This document shows, piece by piece, positions 15,758 to 23,880 of a stretch of 64,000 bases of DNA. The stretch's first letter is position 1. Each line of letters begins with the position of its first letter. The notes below the pieces were generated by a model. That model was not told the origin of the DNA. It saw nothing but the letters and a program-made list of their open reading frames with translations, and did no database searches. Source of the stretch: JACCTU01 sp963798985 (lineage in GTDB: Bacteria; Actinomycetota; Thermoleophilia; Gaiellales; Gaiellaceae); NCBI GenBank assembly GCA_963798985.1, contig CAWCVL010000007.1:558001-622000 (forward strand). The letters are read 5' to 3'. The translations under genes and the position numbers were made by a program.

Positions 15758-17043
15758 CGCCGCCGAAGTAGTGGTGAAGGCTGGGCCAGCGGCGCACCGA
15801 CCTGCCACGCCGTTCGAGCTCCGCAAGCGCGTCCTCGGGAACGCCGGGCTCCGCGTGCACGAGCCCGCCGACCGGGTGTGCGCGTCCCGCGTCGATCGCC
15901 TCCTGCGGATGAGCGTCGCGCTCGAGGATCGCGCTCGTCACGCCGACGAGCGCGGTGCGCAAGCGCGTTCCGCCGGCCGCGCCGATCGCGAGCGCGAGCG
16001 CGTCTCCGTCGAGCGCGATGCTCGGCGCCATCATCGAGCTCATGTGCCTTCCAGGACGGACCTCGCCGCGAACGAGGTCGGCCTCCCCGAGCATGCTGTT
16101 CAGATGAAGGTCGAGGCTGGGAAGGTAGTCGCCCGAGCCGAGACCGAGGCTCGTGGTCAGGACGCAGGCGTTGCCGTCTCCGTCGACGGTGACGAGGTTC
16201 GTCGTCTCGCCGCCGCGGTCGTCGGGCAGCTCGAGCGCTTCGACGAGCGCGACGACGTCAGCGCGCGGCGGCAGTGAACCAAGCGTGTCGGGCACTCCCG
16301 AGAGGTCTGCTCGCGTGAGAAAGCGCGTCCCGGCGAAGGCGACCTCGACGGGATCGCTCCACGTCGCTCGGTAGTTCGCGAGATCCTCGCGCGTGACCAC
16401 GCCTCCGCGCTCTCCGCAGAGCGTCAGGAATGCCTCTGCAATCGAACCGGAGTAGACGCTGTCGGCACCCTCGTCGCGAAGCAGCTCGAGTGCGAGCACG
16501 AGCCCGGGTTGCCGGAGTAGCTCGCCGTCGCCCAGGAGCTTCCCTCCCGGCGCGTAGATGCGCGCTCCGGCGTCGAGCGTGAGCACCGGCTCGAGCATCT
16601 CGAGGCAGCGAACGTGCGCGGGCGGCATCGGCACGCCTTCGCGGGCGAGCCGAAGCGCGGGCTCGACGAGGCGCTCCCACTGCAGCCGACCGTGCGCGCG
16701 CCACAAGCTCGGCGAGCCCTGCCGCGACGCCCGGCACGCCGCAGGAGGCAGCACCGATCGCGTAGTGGACGAGCTCCTCGCCGAACGGCACTGCCAACTC
16801 GACCATCGGCGCCCCCGTTCCGGAGGGGACGGCGACGAAGCAGTCGAGGTTCCGCGCGCTCTTCGAGCCCGCGTCCCAGTAGATCGCGTGCCCCCCGCCG
16901 AGGAGCCCCGTCATCACCGTCTCGGCCACGCACGAGGCCAGGCACGCAGCCACGGCGGCATCCGCGGCGCTGCCGCCGTCCTCCAGGACCTCTATCCCGG
17001 CCTCACAGGTCGCGGGATGGCCCGCCGCAACGCCGGTTTTCAT
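15687..17043 (-). CDS. Gamma-glutamyltransferase-family protein, one frameshift
   Basis: A Ggt-family N-terminal-nucleophile hydrolase, about 451 residues after correction (usual 500-580). The N-terminal part (start at 17043, MKTGVAAGHPATCEAGIEVL, then GGSAADAAVAACLASCVAE) is in a different frame from the rest. One extra base at about 16704-16705 separates ELV from LWRAHGRLQWERLVEPALRL. The autocleavage Thr is likely in GGETTNLVTVDGDGNACVL, and the late motif MSSMMAPSIALDGDALALAI is present. The loop normally reading GTGI.LNN is shortened (DLHLNSMLGEAD). No signal peptide is evident. It diverges from rpsO over about 95 bp. Confidence 0.75.
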
Positions 17044-17082
17044 CCTCCGCTACCCTATGCAGCGACCGCAGTCTCGGTCGCT
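17044..17082. promoter_or_regulatory. Overlapping divergent -10 boxes and rpsO leader hairpin
   Basis: The heptamer TACCCTA (17051-17057) reads as TACCCT on the plus strand (toward rpsO) and TAGGGT on the minus strand (8 nt before the ggt-family ATG). It could therefore serve two divergent promoters. Immediately downstream for rpsO is a perfect 8-bp hairpin, AGCGACCG-CAGTCT-CGGTCGCT (17061-17082), at the expected 5' end of the rpsO mRNA. S15 is known to repress its own mRNA through leader structure in several bacteria, so this is a candidate site. Confidence 0.4.
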
Positions 17083-17138
17083 CGCGCAGCTTCCGCGCGG
17101 CGTACGGGGACCGCGGAGTCGACAAACAGGAGGTCACC

Positions 17139-17408
17139 ATGGCTCTGGCCAAGGAAGCGAAGCAAGAACTGATCGACAAGTTCGGCACGGGCGCGAGCGA
17201 TACCGGCTCGACGCGCGTGCAGGTGGCGATGCTCACCGAGCGGATCAACCAGCTCACCGAGCATCTCCGCACGCACTCGCACGACCACCACTCGCGGCGC
17301 GGGCTGCTGAAGCTCGTCGGCCGCCGGCGGCGGTTCCTCAACTACATGCAGCGAACCGACCTGGAGGGTTACCGCGCGTTGATCAAGGAGCTAGGGCTCC
17401 GCAGGTAG
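17139..17408 (+). CDS. rpsO: 30S ribosomal protein S15
   Basis: S15, 89 residues, exactly the family length. Characteristic segments are GASDTGSTRVQVAMLTERIN, LTEHLRTHSHDHHSRRGLL and RRRRFLNYMQRTDLEGYRAL, which bind the 16S rRNA three-way junction. A strong Shine-Dalgarno (AGGAGGT, 17128-17134) sits just before the ATG. It is followed by pnp, the standard rpsO-pnp arrangement, with a structured 110-bp spacer. Confidence 0.96.
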   Translation: MALAKEAKQELIDKFGTGASDTGSTRVQVAMLTERINQLTEHLRTHSHDHHSRRGLLKLVGRRRRFLNYMQRTDLEGYRALIKELGLRR

Positions 17409-17434
17409 GCGGAGAGAAGAAACGACAACAGTCC

Positions 17435-17512
17435 GGAGGGTGGAAGTTTGAGCGAGCGCCGCGCCACGACGCGACGCTGGGTCAAACCTCCACTCTCCCC
17501 GAAGATGGAGGT
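17435..17512 (+). promoter_or_regulatory. pnp leader: long hairpin competing with an anti-SD hairpin
   Basis: A 17-nt arm at 17435-17451 pairs with 17482-17498 (15 Watson-Crick pairs, one G-U, one mismatch). It encloses an inner stem 17455-17463 / 17470-17478 with a 6-nt loop. The 3' arm also contains ACCTCCA (17486-17492), a perfect complement to TGGAGGT (17506-17512), which is the Shine-Dalgarno region of pnp. The two pairings exclude each other. In E. coli, RNase III and PNPase destroy a similar leader stem to shut off pnp. The same logic is plausible here, with the freed 3' arm masking the ribosome site. Confidence 0.65.
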
Positions 17513-17518
17513 AGCACA

Positions 17519-20008
17519 GTGAGTACGTTGGCTCAGCGCATCGCGACCGTGTCAGTCACGGTCGGCGACGCCGAGATCACATTCGAGAGCGGCAAGCTCG
17601 CCAAGCAGGCAGACGGCTCGGTCGTCGTCCGCTCCGGCGAGACGATGGTGCTCGCGACGGCCGTCGGCCGGATGGAGCCGCGCGAAGGCGCGGACTTCTT
17701 CCCGTTGACGGTGGACGTCGAGGAGCGCATGTACGCAGCGGGCAAGATCCCCGGCGGCTTCTTCAAGCGCGAGGGTCGCCCGAGCGAGCGCGCCATCCTG
17801 ACCGCTCGTATGATCGACCGCCCGATCCGGCCGCTCTGGCCGAAGGGCTTCAAGAACGAGGTGCAGGTGATCGGGACCGTCCTCTCGGCGGACATGGTCA
17901 CCCCGCACGACATCCTCTGCATCAACGGCGCCTCGGCAGCGCTGATGGTCTCGTCGATGCCGTTCCTCGGACCGGTCGGCGCAGTGCGCATCGGCCGGAT
18001 CGACGAGCAGCTCGTCGTCAACCCGACGCTGCCGGCGCTCCAGGAGTCGACGCTCGACCTGATCGTCGTCGGCACGAAGGACGGCCTGACGATGATCGAG
18101 GCGGGCGCGCAGGAGATCCCGGAGGACGTGCTGCTCGAAGCGTTCGAGCTCGCGCACCGCGAGATCATCCGGCTCTGCGAGGCGCAGGAGGACCTGCGCA
18201 GCCAGATCGGCAAGCCGAAGTACCTCGATCCCGAGGTCACGCAGGAGTTGGAGCAGCAGGTCGGCGACCGGATCCGCCAGCGGATCCAGGAGGCCGGGCT
18301 TCGTGAGTCGGGCGCGGTCGTCGAGGAGCTCACCGACGAGCTCTCGCCGTCGCTCTCGATGGACTCCGGCGAGGAGGACATCCTCCGTCGCACGCAGGTG
18401 AAGTCGAGCCTCGCGCAGGTTCTCGACAAGATTCGCCTCGAGTCGGTCGTCGGGCCCGTCTTCGAGCAGTTCGGCGACGACCTCCGCGCGCTGACCGATG
18501 CGGAGCAGGACTCGAAGGAGCTGAAGTCCGCGAAGCGGCACCTGCTCTTCGACCGGATCGAGGAGACGTCCGATCTCGGGTTCCCGGTTGGCCCTGCGAC
18601 GGTGGACGGTGACGCTCCGCAGGTGAAGGACGGCCTCACGCGCCAGTTCATCAAGCGCGCCGGCGAGGCGATCTACAAGGAGATCGTGCGCAAGAAGATC
18701 GCGATCGACAAGAACCGCCCCGACGGTCGCGACCCGGAGGAGATCCGCCCGATCGAGTGCGAGGTCGGCGTCAGCCCGCGCACGCACGGCTCGGCGCTCT
18801 TCCAGCGCGGTCAGACCCAGATCATGTCCCTGCTGACGCTCGGCACCGCGAAGGAGGGGCAGCGCATCGACGACCTCTCCCTCGAGGAGGAGCGTCGCTA
18901 CATGCACCACTACAACTTCCCGCCGTACTCGGTCGGGGAGACAGGGTTCATGCGCGGCCCGAAGCGCCGCGACATCGGCCACGGCGCGCTCGCACAGCGG
19001 GCGCTCGAGCCGGTGATCCCGACGCCGGACGAGTTCCCGTACACGATCCGCATCGTCTCGGAGACGCTCGAGTCGAACGGCTCGTCGTCGATGGGCTCGG
19101 TCTGCGGCTCGACGCTCTCGCTCTACGACGCAGGCGTGCCGCTCAAGGCTCCGGTCTCGGGCATCGCGATGGGCCTCGTCAAGGAGGGCGACGAGTACGT
19201 GATCCTGACGGACATCCAGGGCGCGGAGGACCACCTGGGCGACATGGACTTCAAGGTCGCCGGGTCCCGCAACGGGATCACCGCGCTCCAGATGGACATC
19301 AAGATCACCGGCGTCACGCAGCAGATCATGAGCGACGCGCTCGCCCAGGCGAAGCGGGCTCGTGACTCCATCCTCGACAAGATGCTCGAGGCGATTCCCG
19401 AGCCGCGGACCGAGCTCAGGGGCCACGCGCCGCGCATCTCGTCGATCAAGATCAACCCCGAGTACATCGGGATGGTGATCGGCAAGGGCGGCGAGACGAT
19501 CCGTTCGCTCGAGTCGGACTACGACGTCCAGATCGACATCGAGGAGGACGGCACGATCCTGATCTACGCGACCGACGGAGACAGGGCCGAGGCCGCGATC
19601 GCAGCGATCAGCGCGCTCACGCGGGACCCCGAGCCCGGCGACCAGTACACGGGGAAGGTCGTCAAGACGACCGACTTCGGTGCCTTCGTCGAGCTGAAGA
19701 AGGGGACCGACGGCCTGCTGCACGTCTCGAACGTCGGCCCCGGTCGGGTCGGCCACATCGAAGACGTGATCTCGCGCGGCGACGTGCTCGACGTGGTCGT
19801 GCAGGAGGTCGACAAGGACCGCGGCCGCATCGGGCTCAAGCTCGTCGCGAAGCACGAGAACGGCACGCTCGTCCAGCCCGAGGAGCTGATCGAGCGGGCG
19901 AAAGACGCACCTCCGCGCGAGCCACGGGAGGAGCGGCCGCGCGGCGGCGACCGTGGACGCGGGGGCGGCCGCAGCGGCGGCCGAGACCGCGGCCCGCGCC
20001 GCGACTGA
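17519..20008 (+). CDS. pnp: Polynucleotide phosphorylase
   Basis: PNPase, 829 residues, the phosphorolytic 3'-5' exoribonuclease. Order: RNase PH-like core 1 (about 10-145, PGGFFKREGRPSERAILTAR), helical linker, core 2 (about 340-560, RTHGSALFQRGQTQIMSLLT and EDHLGDMDFKVAGSRNGITA with the catalytic Asp), KH (about 635-700, EYIGMVIGKGGETIRSLESD) and S1 (about 705-780, YTGKVVKTTDFGAFVELKKG). It ends in a Gly/Arg-rich tail. The GTG at 17519 sits 7 nt after the GGAGGT site; longer in-frame starts would run through rpsO and are rejected. Confidence 0.95.
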   Translation: MSTLAQRIATVSVTVGDAEITFESGKLAKQADGSVVVRSGETMVLATAVGRMEPREGADFFPLTVDVEERMYAAGKIPGGFFKREGRPSERAILTARMIDRPIRPLWPKGFKNEVQVIGTVLSADMVTPHDILCINGASAALMVSSMPFLGPVGAVRIGRIDEQLVVNPTLPALQESTLDLIVVGTKDGLTMIEAGAQEIPEDVLLEAFELAHREIIRLCEAQEDLRSQIGKPKYLDPEVTQELEQQVGDRIRQRIQEAGLRESGAVVEELTDELSPSLSMDSGEEDILRRTQVKSSLAQVLDKIRLESVVGPVFEQFGDDLRALTDAEQDSKELKSAKRHLLFDRIEETSDLGFPVGPATVDGDAPQVKDGLTRQFIKRAGEAIYKEIVRKKIAIDKNRPDGRDPEEIRPIECEVGVSPRTHGSALFQRGQTQIMSLLTLGTAKEGQRIDDLSLEEERRYMHHYNFPPYSVGETGFMRGPKRRDIGHGALAQRALEPVIPTPDEFPYTIRIVSETLESNGSSSMGSVCGSTLSLYDAGVPLKAPVSGIAMGLVKEGDEYVILTDIQGAEDHLGDMDFKVAGSRNGITALQMDIKITGVTQQIMSDALAQAKRARDSILDKMLEAIPEPRTELRGHAPRISSIKINPEYIGMVIGKGGETIRSLESDYDVQIDIEEDGTILIYATDGDRAEAAIAAISALTRDPEPGDQYTGKVVKTTDFGAFVELKKGTDGLLHVSNVGPGRVGHIEDVISRGDVLDVVVQEVDKDRGRIGLKLVAKHENGTLVQPEELIERAKDAPPREPREERPRGGDRGRGGGRSGGRDRGPRRD

Positions 20009-20016
20009 GGCAGAAC

Positions 20017-20044
20017 AGAGAGGGCGCCGAAAGGCGCCCTCTCT
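20017..20044. terminator. Bidirectional terminator between pnp and the L,D-transpeptidase gene
   Basis: A perfect 12-bp stem AGAGAGGGCGCC / GGCGCCCTCTCT with a GAAA tetraloop, lying between two convergent stop codons. The T-rich run after it is weak (CTCTCT is part of the stem), so termination could rely mostly on the stem. Confidence 0.75.
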
Positions 20045-21007
20045 CTATGCCGACACGATGACGACGGGCGTGCCGAGCTCGACGTGCTCGAAGAGCCACT
20101 CGGCGTCCGGGATCCGCATGCGGATGCAGCCGTGCGATGCGGAGTACCCGATCGACGCGGCGTCGGGTGTGCCGTGGATGCCCACGAGCCCGCCGGTCAA
20201 TCCCATCCAGCGTGTCCCGAGCGGGTTGCCGGGTCCCGGTGGGACGGGCTTCAACCCCTTCGCCCAGTCGGAGCTCGGCGGGTACCACCACGGGTTGTAC
20301 TGCTTGTCGGCGATCACGAACGTGCCGAGCGGCGTCGGGTAGCGCGACTGCCCGGTTGCCACACCGAGCCGGCGGACGAGCCTCCGCCCGTTGTAGAGGT
20401 AGAGGCCCTTCGACTCGCGCCGCACCACGATCACGGACCCGACCCGGCGCCTCGCCGGGGCGACGACGCGGAAGACGGGGCGGACCGGCTCACGCTGCGC
20501 GGTCCCCACGGCGGCCTCGATCGCGGCGGCAGTCGCACGCAGGTCGAGACGCCGGCCCGTGACGGCCGGTGCGACGGCGGGCCGGAGCCTGGCGTCGAGG
20601 CCTGCGAGGCGAGCGTTCGCTGGGTTCCGCGCGAGCCTGGGGGCGAGGCGGGTGACGTAGCGCAGGAGATCGGGTCGCGACGGCGTCGCGTCGACCTCGA
20701 CCTCGTCGCCGGTGCGGCCTGCGAGCGCCGCTGCGATCGCGTCGTCCACTGACGCGGAGACGCCGAGCTCCTCGGGTGTTGCGGTCCAGGCTCTCGCGCC
20801 GAGCTCGAACTCGATCGGCGCTGCCAGCCTGGCGCGGACGAGCGCCCGCGCGTCTTCGGAGGTGAAGCCCCCGACCGGCAGCCCCGCGACCGTCACACCC
20901 GTGGGCACCTGCGAGAAGCGACCGGCCGACGGAGCGGCGACGCCGGAGAGCGCCGAGGCGGCGAGGAGGGCGAGCGCGAAGATCCCGAGTCGACGAAAGA
21001 CCCGCAT
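20045..21007 (-). CDS. Secreted L,D-transpeptidase (YkuD)
   Basis: A 320-residue exported protein. A signal peptide covers about residues 1-25 (RRLGIFALALLAASALSGVA). A VanW-associated peptidoglycan-binding-type domain follows (about 35-130, GVTVAGLPVGGFTSEDARAL). The C-terminal YkuD catalytic domain spans about 190-320, with the His...Cys motif HGTPDAASIGYSASHGCIRM. It should form 3-3 crosslinks between diaminopimelate residues, which fits the dap genes nearby. Its promoter region is shared with the divergent M16 protease; a CAGAAT box ends 9 nt before its ATG. Confidence 0.9.
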   Translation of the reverse strand: MRVFRRLGIFALALLAASALSGVAAPSAGRFSQVPTGVTVAGLPVGGFTSEDARALVRARLAAPIEFELGARAWTATPEELGVSASVDDAIAAALAGRTGDEVEVDATPSRPDLLRYVTRLAPRLARNPANARLAGLDARLRPAVAPAVTGRRLDLRATAAAIEAAVGTAQREPVRPVFRVVAPARRRVGSVIVVRRESKGLYLYNGRRLVRRLGVATGQSRYPTPLGTFVIADKQYNPWWYPPSSDWAKGLKPVPPGPGNPLGTRWMGLTGGLVGIHGTPDAASIGYSASHGCIRMRIPDAEWLFEHVELGTPVVIVSA

Positions 21008-21011
21008 GTGC

Positions 21012-21061
21012 GGGGGATTCTGTCCCCCGGGACCGGCAATTTCTACCCCAGCGACTACGAT
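21012..21061. promoter_or_regulatory. Divergent promoter region, L,D-transpeptidase / M16 protease
   Basis: On the plus strand TACGAT (21056-21061) stands exactly 6 nt before the GTG of the M16 protease. On the minus strand CAGAAT (21022-21017) stands 9 nt before the transpeptidase ATG and lies inside the inverted repeat GGGGG-ATTCTGT-CCCCC (21012-21028). Both genes would have leaderless or nearly leaderless mRNAs. The inverted repeat over the minus-strand -10 is a possible operator. Confidence 0.4.
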
Positions 21062-21067
21062 CGCCCT

Positions 21068-22357
21068 GTGCAGAAGTACGTCCTCTCCGAGCTCGATTCA
21101 GGCGAGCGCGTGATCTCCGAGCGCGTGCCGTCGGTCCGGTCGGTCTCGCTCGGGTTCTGGATCGGCGCCGGCTCCCGTGACGAGACGGACGCCAAGGCCG
21201 GCCTTTCGCACTTCATCGAGCACCTGCTCTTCAAGGGGTCGGAGCGCTTCGACGCTCAGGAGATCGCCGAGCTCTTCGACGGGCTCGGAGGCGAGCTGAA
21301 CGCCGCGACCTCCCGCGAACACACGGTCGTCTACTCGCGCGTTCCGGACAAGCACCTCGCGACCGCGGTCGAGGTGATGAGCGACATGGTCTTCACGCCG
21401 CGCTTCGATGAGGTCGATTCCGAGCGCGAAGTCGTTCTCGAGGAGATCGCGATGTACGAGGACACGCCGCAGGAGCTCGTGCACGACCTCTTCTCAGAGG
21501 CCGTGTTCGGCTCGCACGCGCTCGGCCGGCCCGTGATCGGCACGCGCGAGGTGATCTCGACCGTCCCGAAGCGCACGATCACGACGTACCACCGCACCAT
21601 GTACTCACCGGGGAACATCGTCATCGCCGCCGCCGGCAACCTGCAGCACGAGCGCTTGGTTCGCATGCTCGAGGCTGCACAGCGGAAGGCGCCGCCGTCG
21701 AAGGGGCCGCGCGTGCGCCCGGCGCTTGTGAAGACACCACCGGCCGGAGTCCGCTTCCAGCGCAAGAACACGGAGCAGTACCACGTCTGCATCGGCGCGC
21801 CCGGGATCTCACGCTCGGACCGCCGACGCTTCGCCGCGTCGCTGCTCGACGGGATCCTCGGCGGCTCCGCGTCGTCGCGTCTCTTCCAGGAGATCCGCGA
21901 GAAGCGCGGCATGGCCTACGCCGTGTACAGCTTCGGCGCGCAGTACTCGGACACCGGCCTCTTCGGCATCTACGTCGGCACGCGCGAGGAGAACCTCGGG
22001 CCTGCGCTCGAGATCGCCGCAGAGCAGATCGCCGACATCGCCGCGGGCAACTTTCGCCCGAACGAGCTCGAGCGTGCAAAGGAGAACCTGAAGGGCCGGT
22101 TGACGCTCTCGATGGAGTCGACCTCGAACCGGATGAGCAGGCTCGGCAAGTCGCTCATCACCGACACGGAGCTCCTGTCATTCGAGCGGATCATGGCCGA
22201 GATCGACGCGGTCGAGCCCGAAGGCGTCGCCGAGTTGGCCGCGCTGCTGCTCGCACCAGAGCGGCTCTCCGCGTCGGGGATCGGCCCGAGCGAGGCGCGC
22301 TTCAAGCGTGCGCTCGGCCGGCTGCACCCGGGCCTGCGCGCGCTCGCGGCAGCGTGA
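21068..22357 (+). CDS. M16 family zinc protease
   Basis: An M16 (pitrilysin/processing-peptidase-like) metalloprotease of about 429 residues. The inverted zinc motif HFIEHLLFKGS (HxxEH) is near residue 45, with the downstream Glu in EREVVLEEIAMYEDTP. The C-terminal half has LFQEIREKRGMAYAVYSFG, the conserved R/Y pair of the second domain. There is no signal peptide. GTG at 21068 is preferred over the longer in-frame GTG at 21008 because a TACGAT box lies exactly 6 nt upstream. M16 genes commonly lie between pnp and dapB in this kind of gene order. Confidence 0.88.
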   Translation: MQKYVLSELDSGERVISERVPSVRSVSLGFWIGAGSRDETDAKAGLSHFIEHLLFKGSERFDAQEIAELFDGLGGELNAATSREHTVVYSRVPDKHLATAVEVMSDMVFTPRFDEVDSEREVVLEEIAMYEDTPQELVHDLFSEAVFGSHALGRPVIGTREVISTVPKRTITTYHRTMYSPGNIVIAAAGNLQHERLVRMLEAAQRKAPPSKGPRVRPALVKTPPAGVRFQRKNTEQYHVCIGAPGISRSDRRRFAASLLDGILGGSASSRLFQEIREKRGMAYAVYSFGAQYSDTGLFGIYVGTREENLGPALEIAAEQIADIAAGNFRPNELERAKENLKGRLTLSMESTSNRMSRLGKSLITDTELLSFERIMAEIDAVEPEGVAELAALLLAPERLSASGIGPSEARFKRALGRLHPGLRALAAA

Positions 22358-22966
22358 GGGTCGCGCTCCTCGGAGCCGGCGGCAAGGTCGGCTCGGTGCT
22401 CGGCCCTGCGCTCGAGGCAGGCGGGCACGAGCTCGTCGAGCTCGACCGCGCCGAGGCGATGATCGACTTCACCACCCCGGACGCCGTGACGGCGAACGTC
22501 GAGCGCGCGCTCGAGGCCGGCGTTCCGTGCGTCGTCGGCACGACCGGCGTCGGACCTGACGCAGCTCGGCGAAGCCGCGCGCGAGCGCGGGCTCGCGCTC
22601 TTCCACGCGCCGAACTTCGCCCTCGGCGCCGTCCTGATGATGCGCTTCGCTGCCGAGGCGGCCAAGCTGATGCCGAACGCGGAGATCGTCGAGCTCCACG
22701 CCGACACGAAGCTTGACGCGCCGTCCGGCACGGCGAAGACGACGGCCCAGCTGATGGGGGGAGACGTGCCGATCCACTCGGTTCGACTGCCCGGGCTCGT
22801 CGCGCACCAGGAGGTGATCTTCGGCGGGCAGGGGCAGACGCTGACGATCCGCCACGACACGAGCTCGCGCGAGGCGTTCGTGCCCGGCGTCCTGCTCGCG
22901 CTGGAGCGCCTGCCCACGCTTTCTCCCGGGCTCACCGTCGGGCTCGACGCGTTGCTGCGGGGGTAG
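22354..22966 (+). CDS. dapB: 4-hydroxy-tetrahydrodipicolinate reductase, one frameshift
   Basis: DapB, the NAD(P)H-dependent reductase of diaminopimelate synthesis. The Rossmann start MRVALLGAGGKVGSVLG and IDFTTPDAV...VVGTTGV are in the first frame. After an extra base near 22552 the sequence continues as DLTQLGEAARERGLALFHAP, then NFALGAVLMMRF, ELHADTKLDAPSGTAKTT (the substrate motif; usual HH is HA here) and FGGQGQTLTIRHDTSSREAF. Corrected length is about 203 residues, shorter than the usual 240-270 because the N-terminal domain is compact. All key segments are intact, so an indel error is likely. ATGA-type overlap with the M16 gene. Confidence 0.85.
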
Positions 22967-22969
22967 ACT
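22964..22969 (+). promoter_or_regulatory. -10 box for dapA (leaderless)
   Basis: TAGACT overlaps the dapB stop codon and is followed after exactly 6 nt by the dapA GTG (22976). With normal -10 geometry transcription would begin at the start codon. No clear -35 is seen. Confidence 0.4.
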
Positions 22970-22975
22970 CGCGGC

Positions 22976-23857
22976 GTGCTGGGCGAGGTCCTGACCGCGG
23001 CCGTCACGCCGTTCGACTCCCGCGGCGCGGTCGACTTCGACAAGTTCCGTGAGCTCTGCCGCTTTCTCGTCGACAACGGCTCCGACGGCGTCGTCGTCGC
23101 CGGGACGACCGGCGAGTCGCCGACGCTCTCCGACGAGGAGCGCCTGGAGCTGATCGCGACGGCGATGGACGAGCTCGGCGGCAGTGCGACGGTCGTCGCG
23201 GGCACCGGTACGTACTCGACCGCGCACTCCGTGCACCTGACGGAGCTGGCGCACGAGCTCGGGGTCGACGCCTGTCTCGTCGTCACGCCGTACTACAACA
23301 AGCCTCCGCAGCGCGGGATCGTCGAGCACTTCAAGGCGGTCGCGCAGGCGACCGACAAGCCGATCGTCGTCTACAACATCCCCGGCCGCGTCGCGATCAA
23401 CATCGAGCCGGAGACGATCGCCGAGCTCGCCGAGATCCCGAACGTGCGCGCGGTCAAGCAGGCGAACGACGATCTCTCCCAGGCCAAGCGGATCGTCGAG
23501 CTCGGGCTCGACCTGTACGCGGGCGACGACAACATCGTCCAGCCGTTTCTCGAGCTCGGCGGCGTCGGCGGGGTGTGCGTGCACACGCACGTGGTCGGGC
23601 CTCGCGTGAAGGAGCAGGTGCGGCTCGGGCGGTCGGGCGACCTCGAGGGAGCCCGGGCGATCGACGGCGAACTCGAGGCGGCGTACGACCTGCTGAAGGT
23701 GGTTGGGAACCCGATCGCGATCAAGTGCGCGCTCAACCTGCTCGGGCACGACGTCGGGGGCCATCGCCTGCCGCTCGTCGACCCGACGGACGACGAGCGT
23801 GAGGCGGTGCGCGGCTGCCTCGAGCGGCTGAAGCTGCTCGAGCCCGCTCGCGTCTAG
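22976..23857 (+). CDS. dapA: 4-hydroxy-tetrahydrodipicolinate synthase
   Basis: DapA, 293 residues, a TIM-barrel aldolase condensing pyruvate with aspartate semialdehyde. Motifs are AGTTGESPTLSDEER, the catalytic Tyr segment VVTPYYNKPPQRG and the Schiff-base Lys in VRAVKQANDD. GTG start; it lies 9 bp after dapB, with a probable own leaderless promoter. The window also holds dapB, dapC, dapD, dapE and dapF, so this is the succinylase variant of the lysine/DAP pathway. Confidence 0.95.
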   Translation: MLGEVLTAAVTPFDSRGAVDFDKFRELCRFLVDNGSDGVVVAGTTGESPTLSDEERLELIATAMDELGGSATVVAGTGTYSTAHSVHLTELAHELGVDACLVVTPYYNKPPQRGIVEHFKAVAQATDKPIVVYNIPGRVAINIEPETIAELAEIPNVRAVKQANDDLSQAKRIVELGLDLYAGDDNIVQPFLELGGVGGVCVHTHVVGPRVKEQVRLGRSGDLEGARAIDGELEAAYDLLKVVGNPIAIKCALNLLGHDVGGHRLPLVDPTDDEREAVRGCLERLKLLEPARV

Positions 23858-23868
23858 CGCCCCGCGCC

Positions 23869-23874
23869 TACACT
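23869..23874 (+). promoter_or_regulatory. -10 box for rnj (leaderless)
   Basis: TACACT stands exactly 6 nt before the rnj GTG at 23881, in the 23-bp gap after dapA. The spacing matches that of dapA and the M16 gene. Confidence 0.4.
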
Positions 23875-23880
23875 CAGCCG

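Noticed and set aside
17552..19855. Long antisense frame opposite pnp
   Set aside because: Same reason: low-complexity Arg/Leu/Asp composition opposite a complete PNPase.
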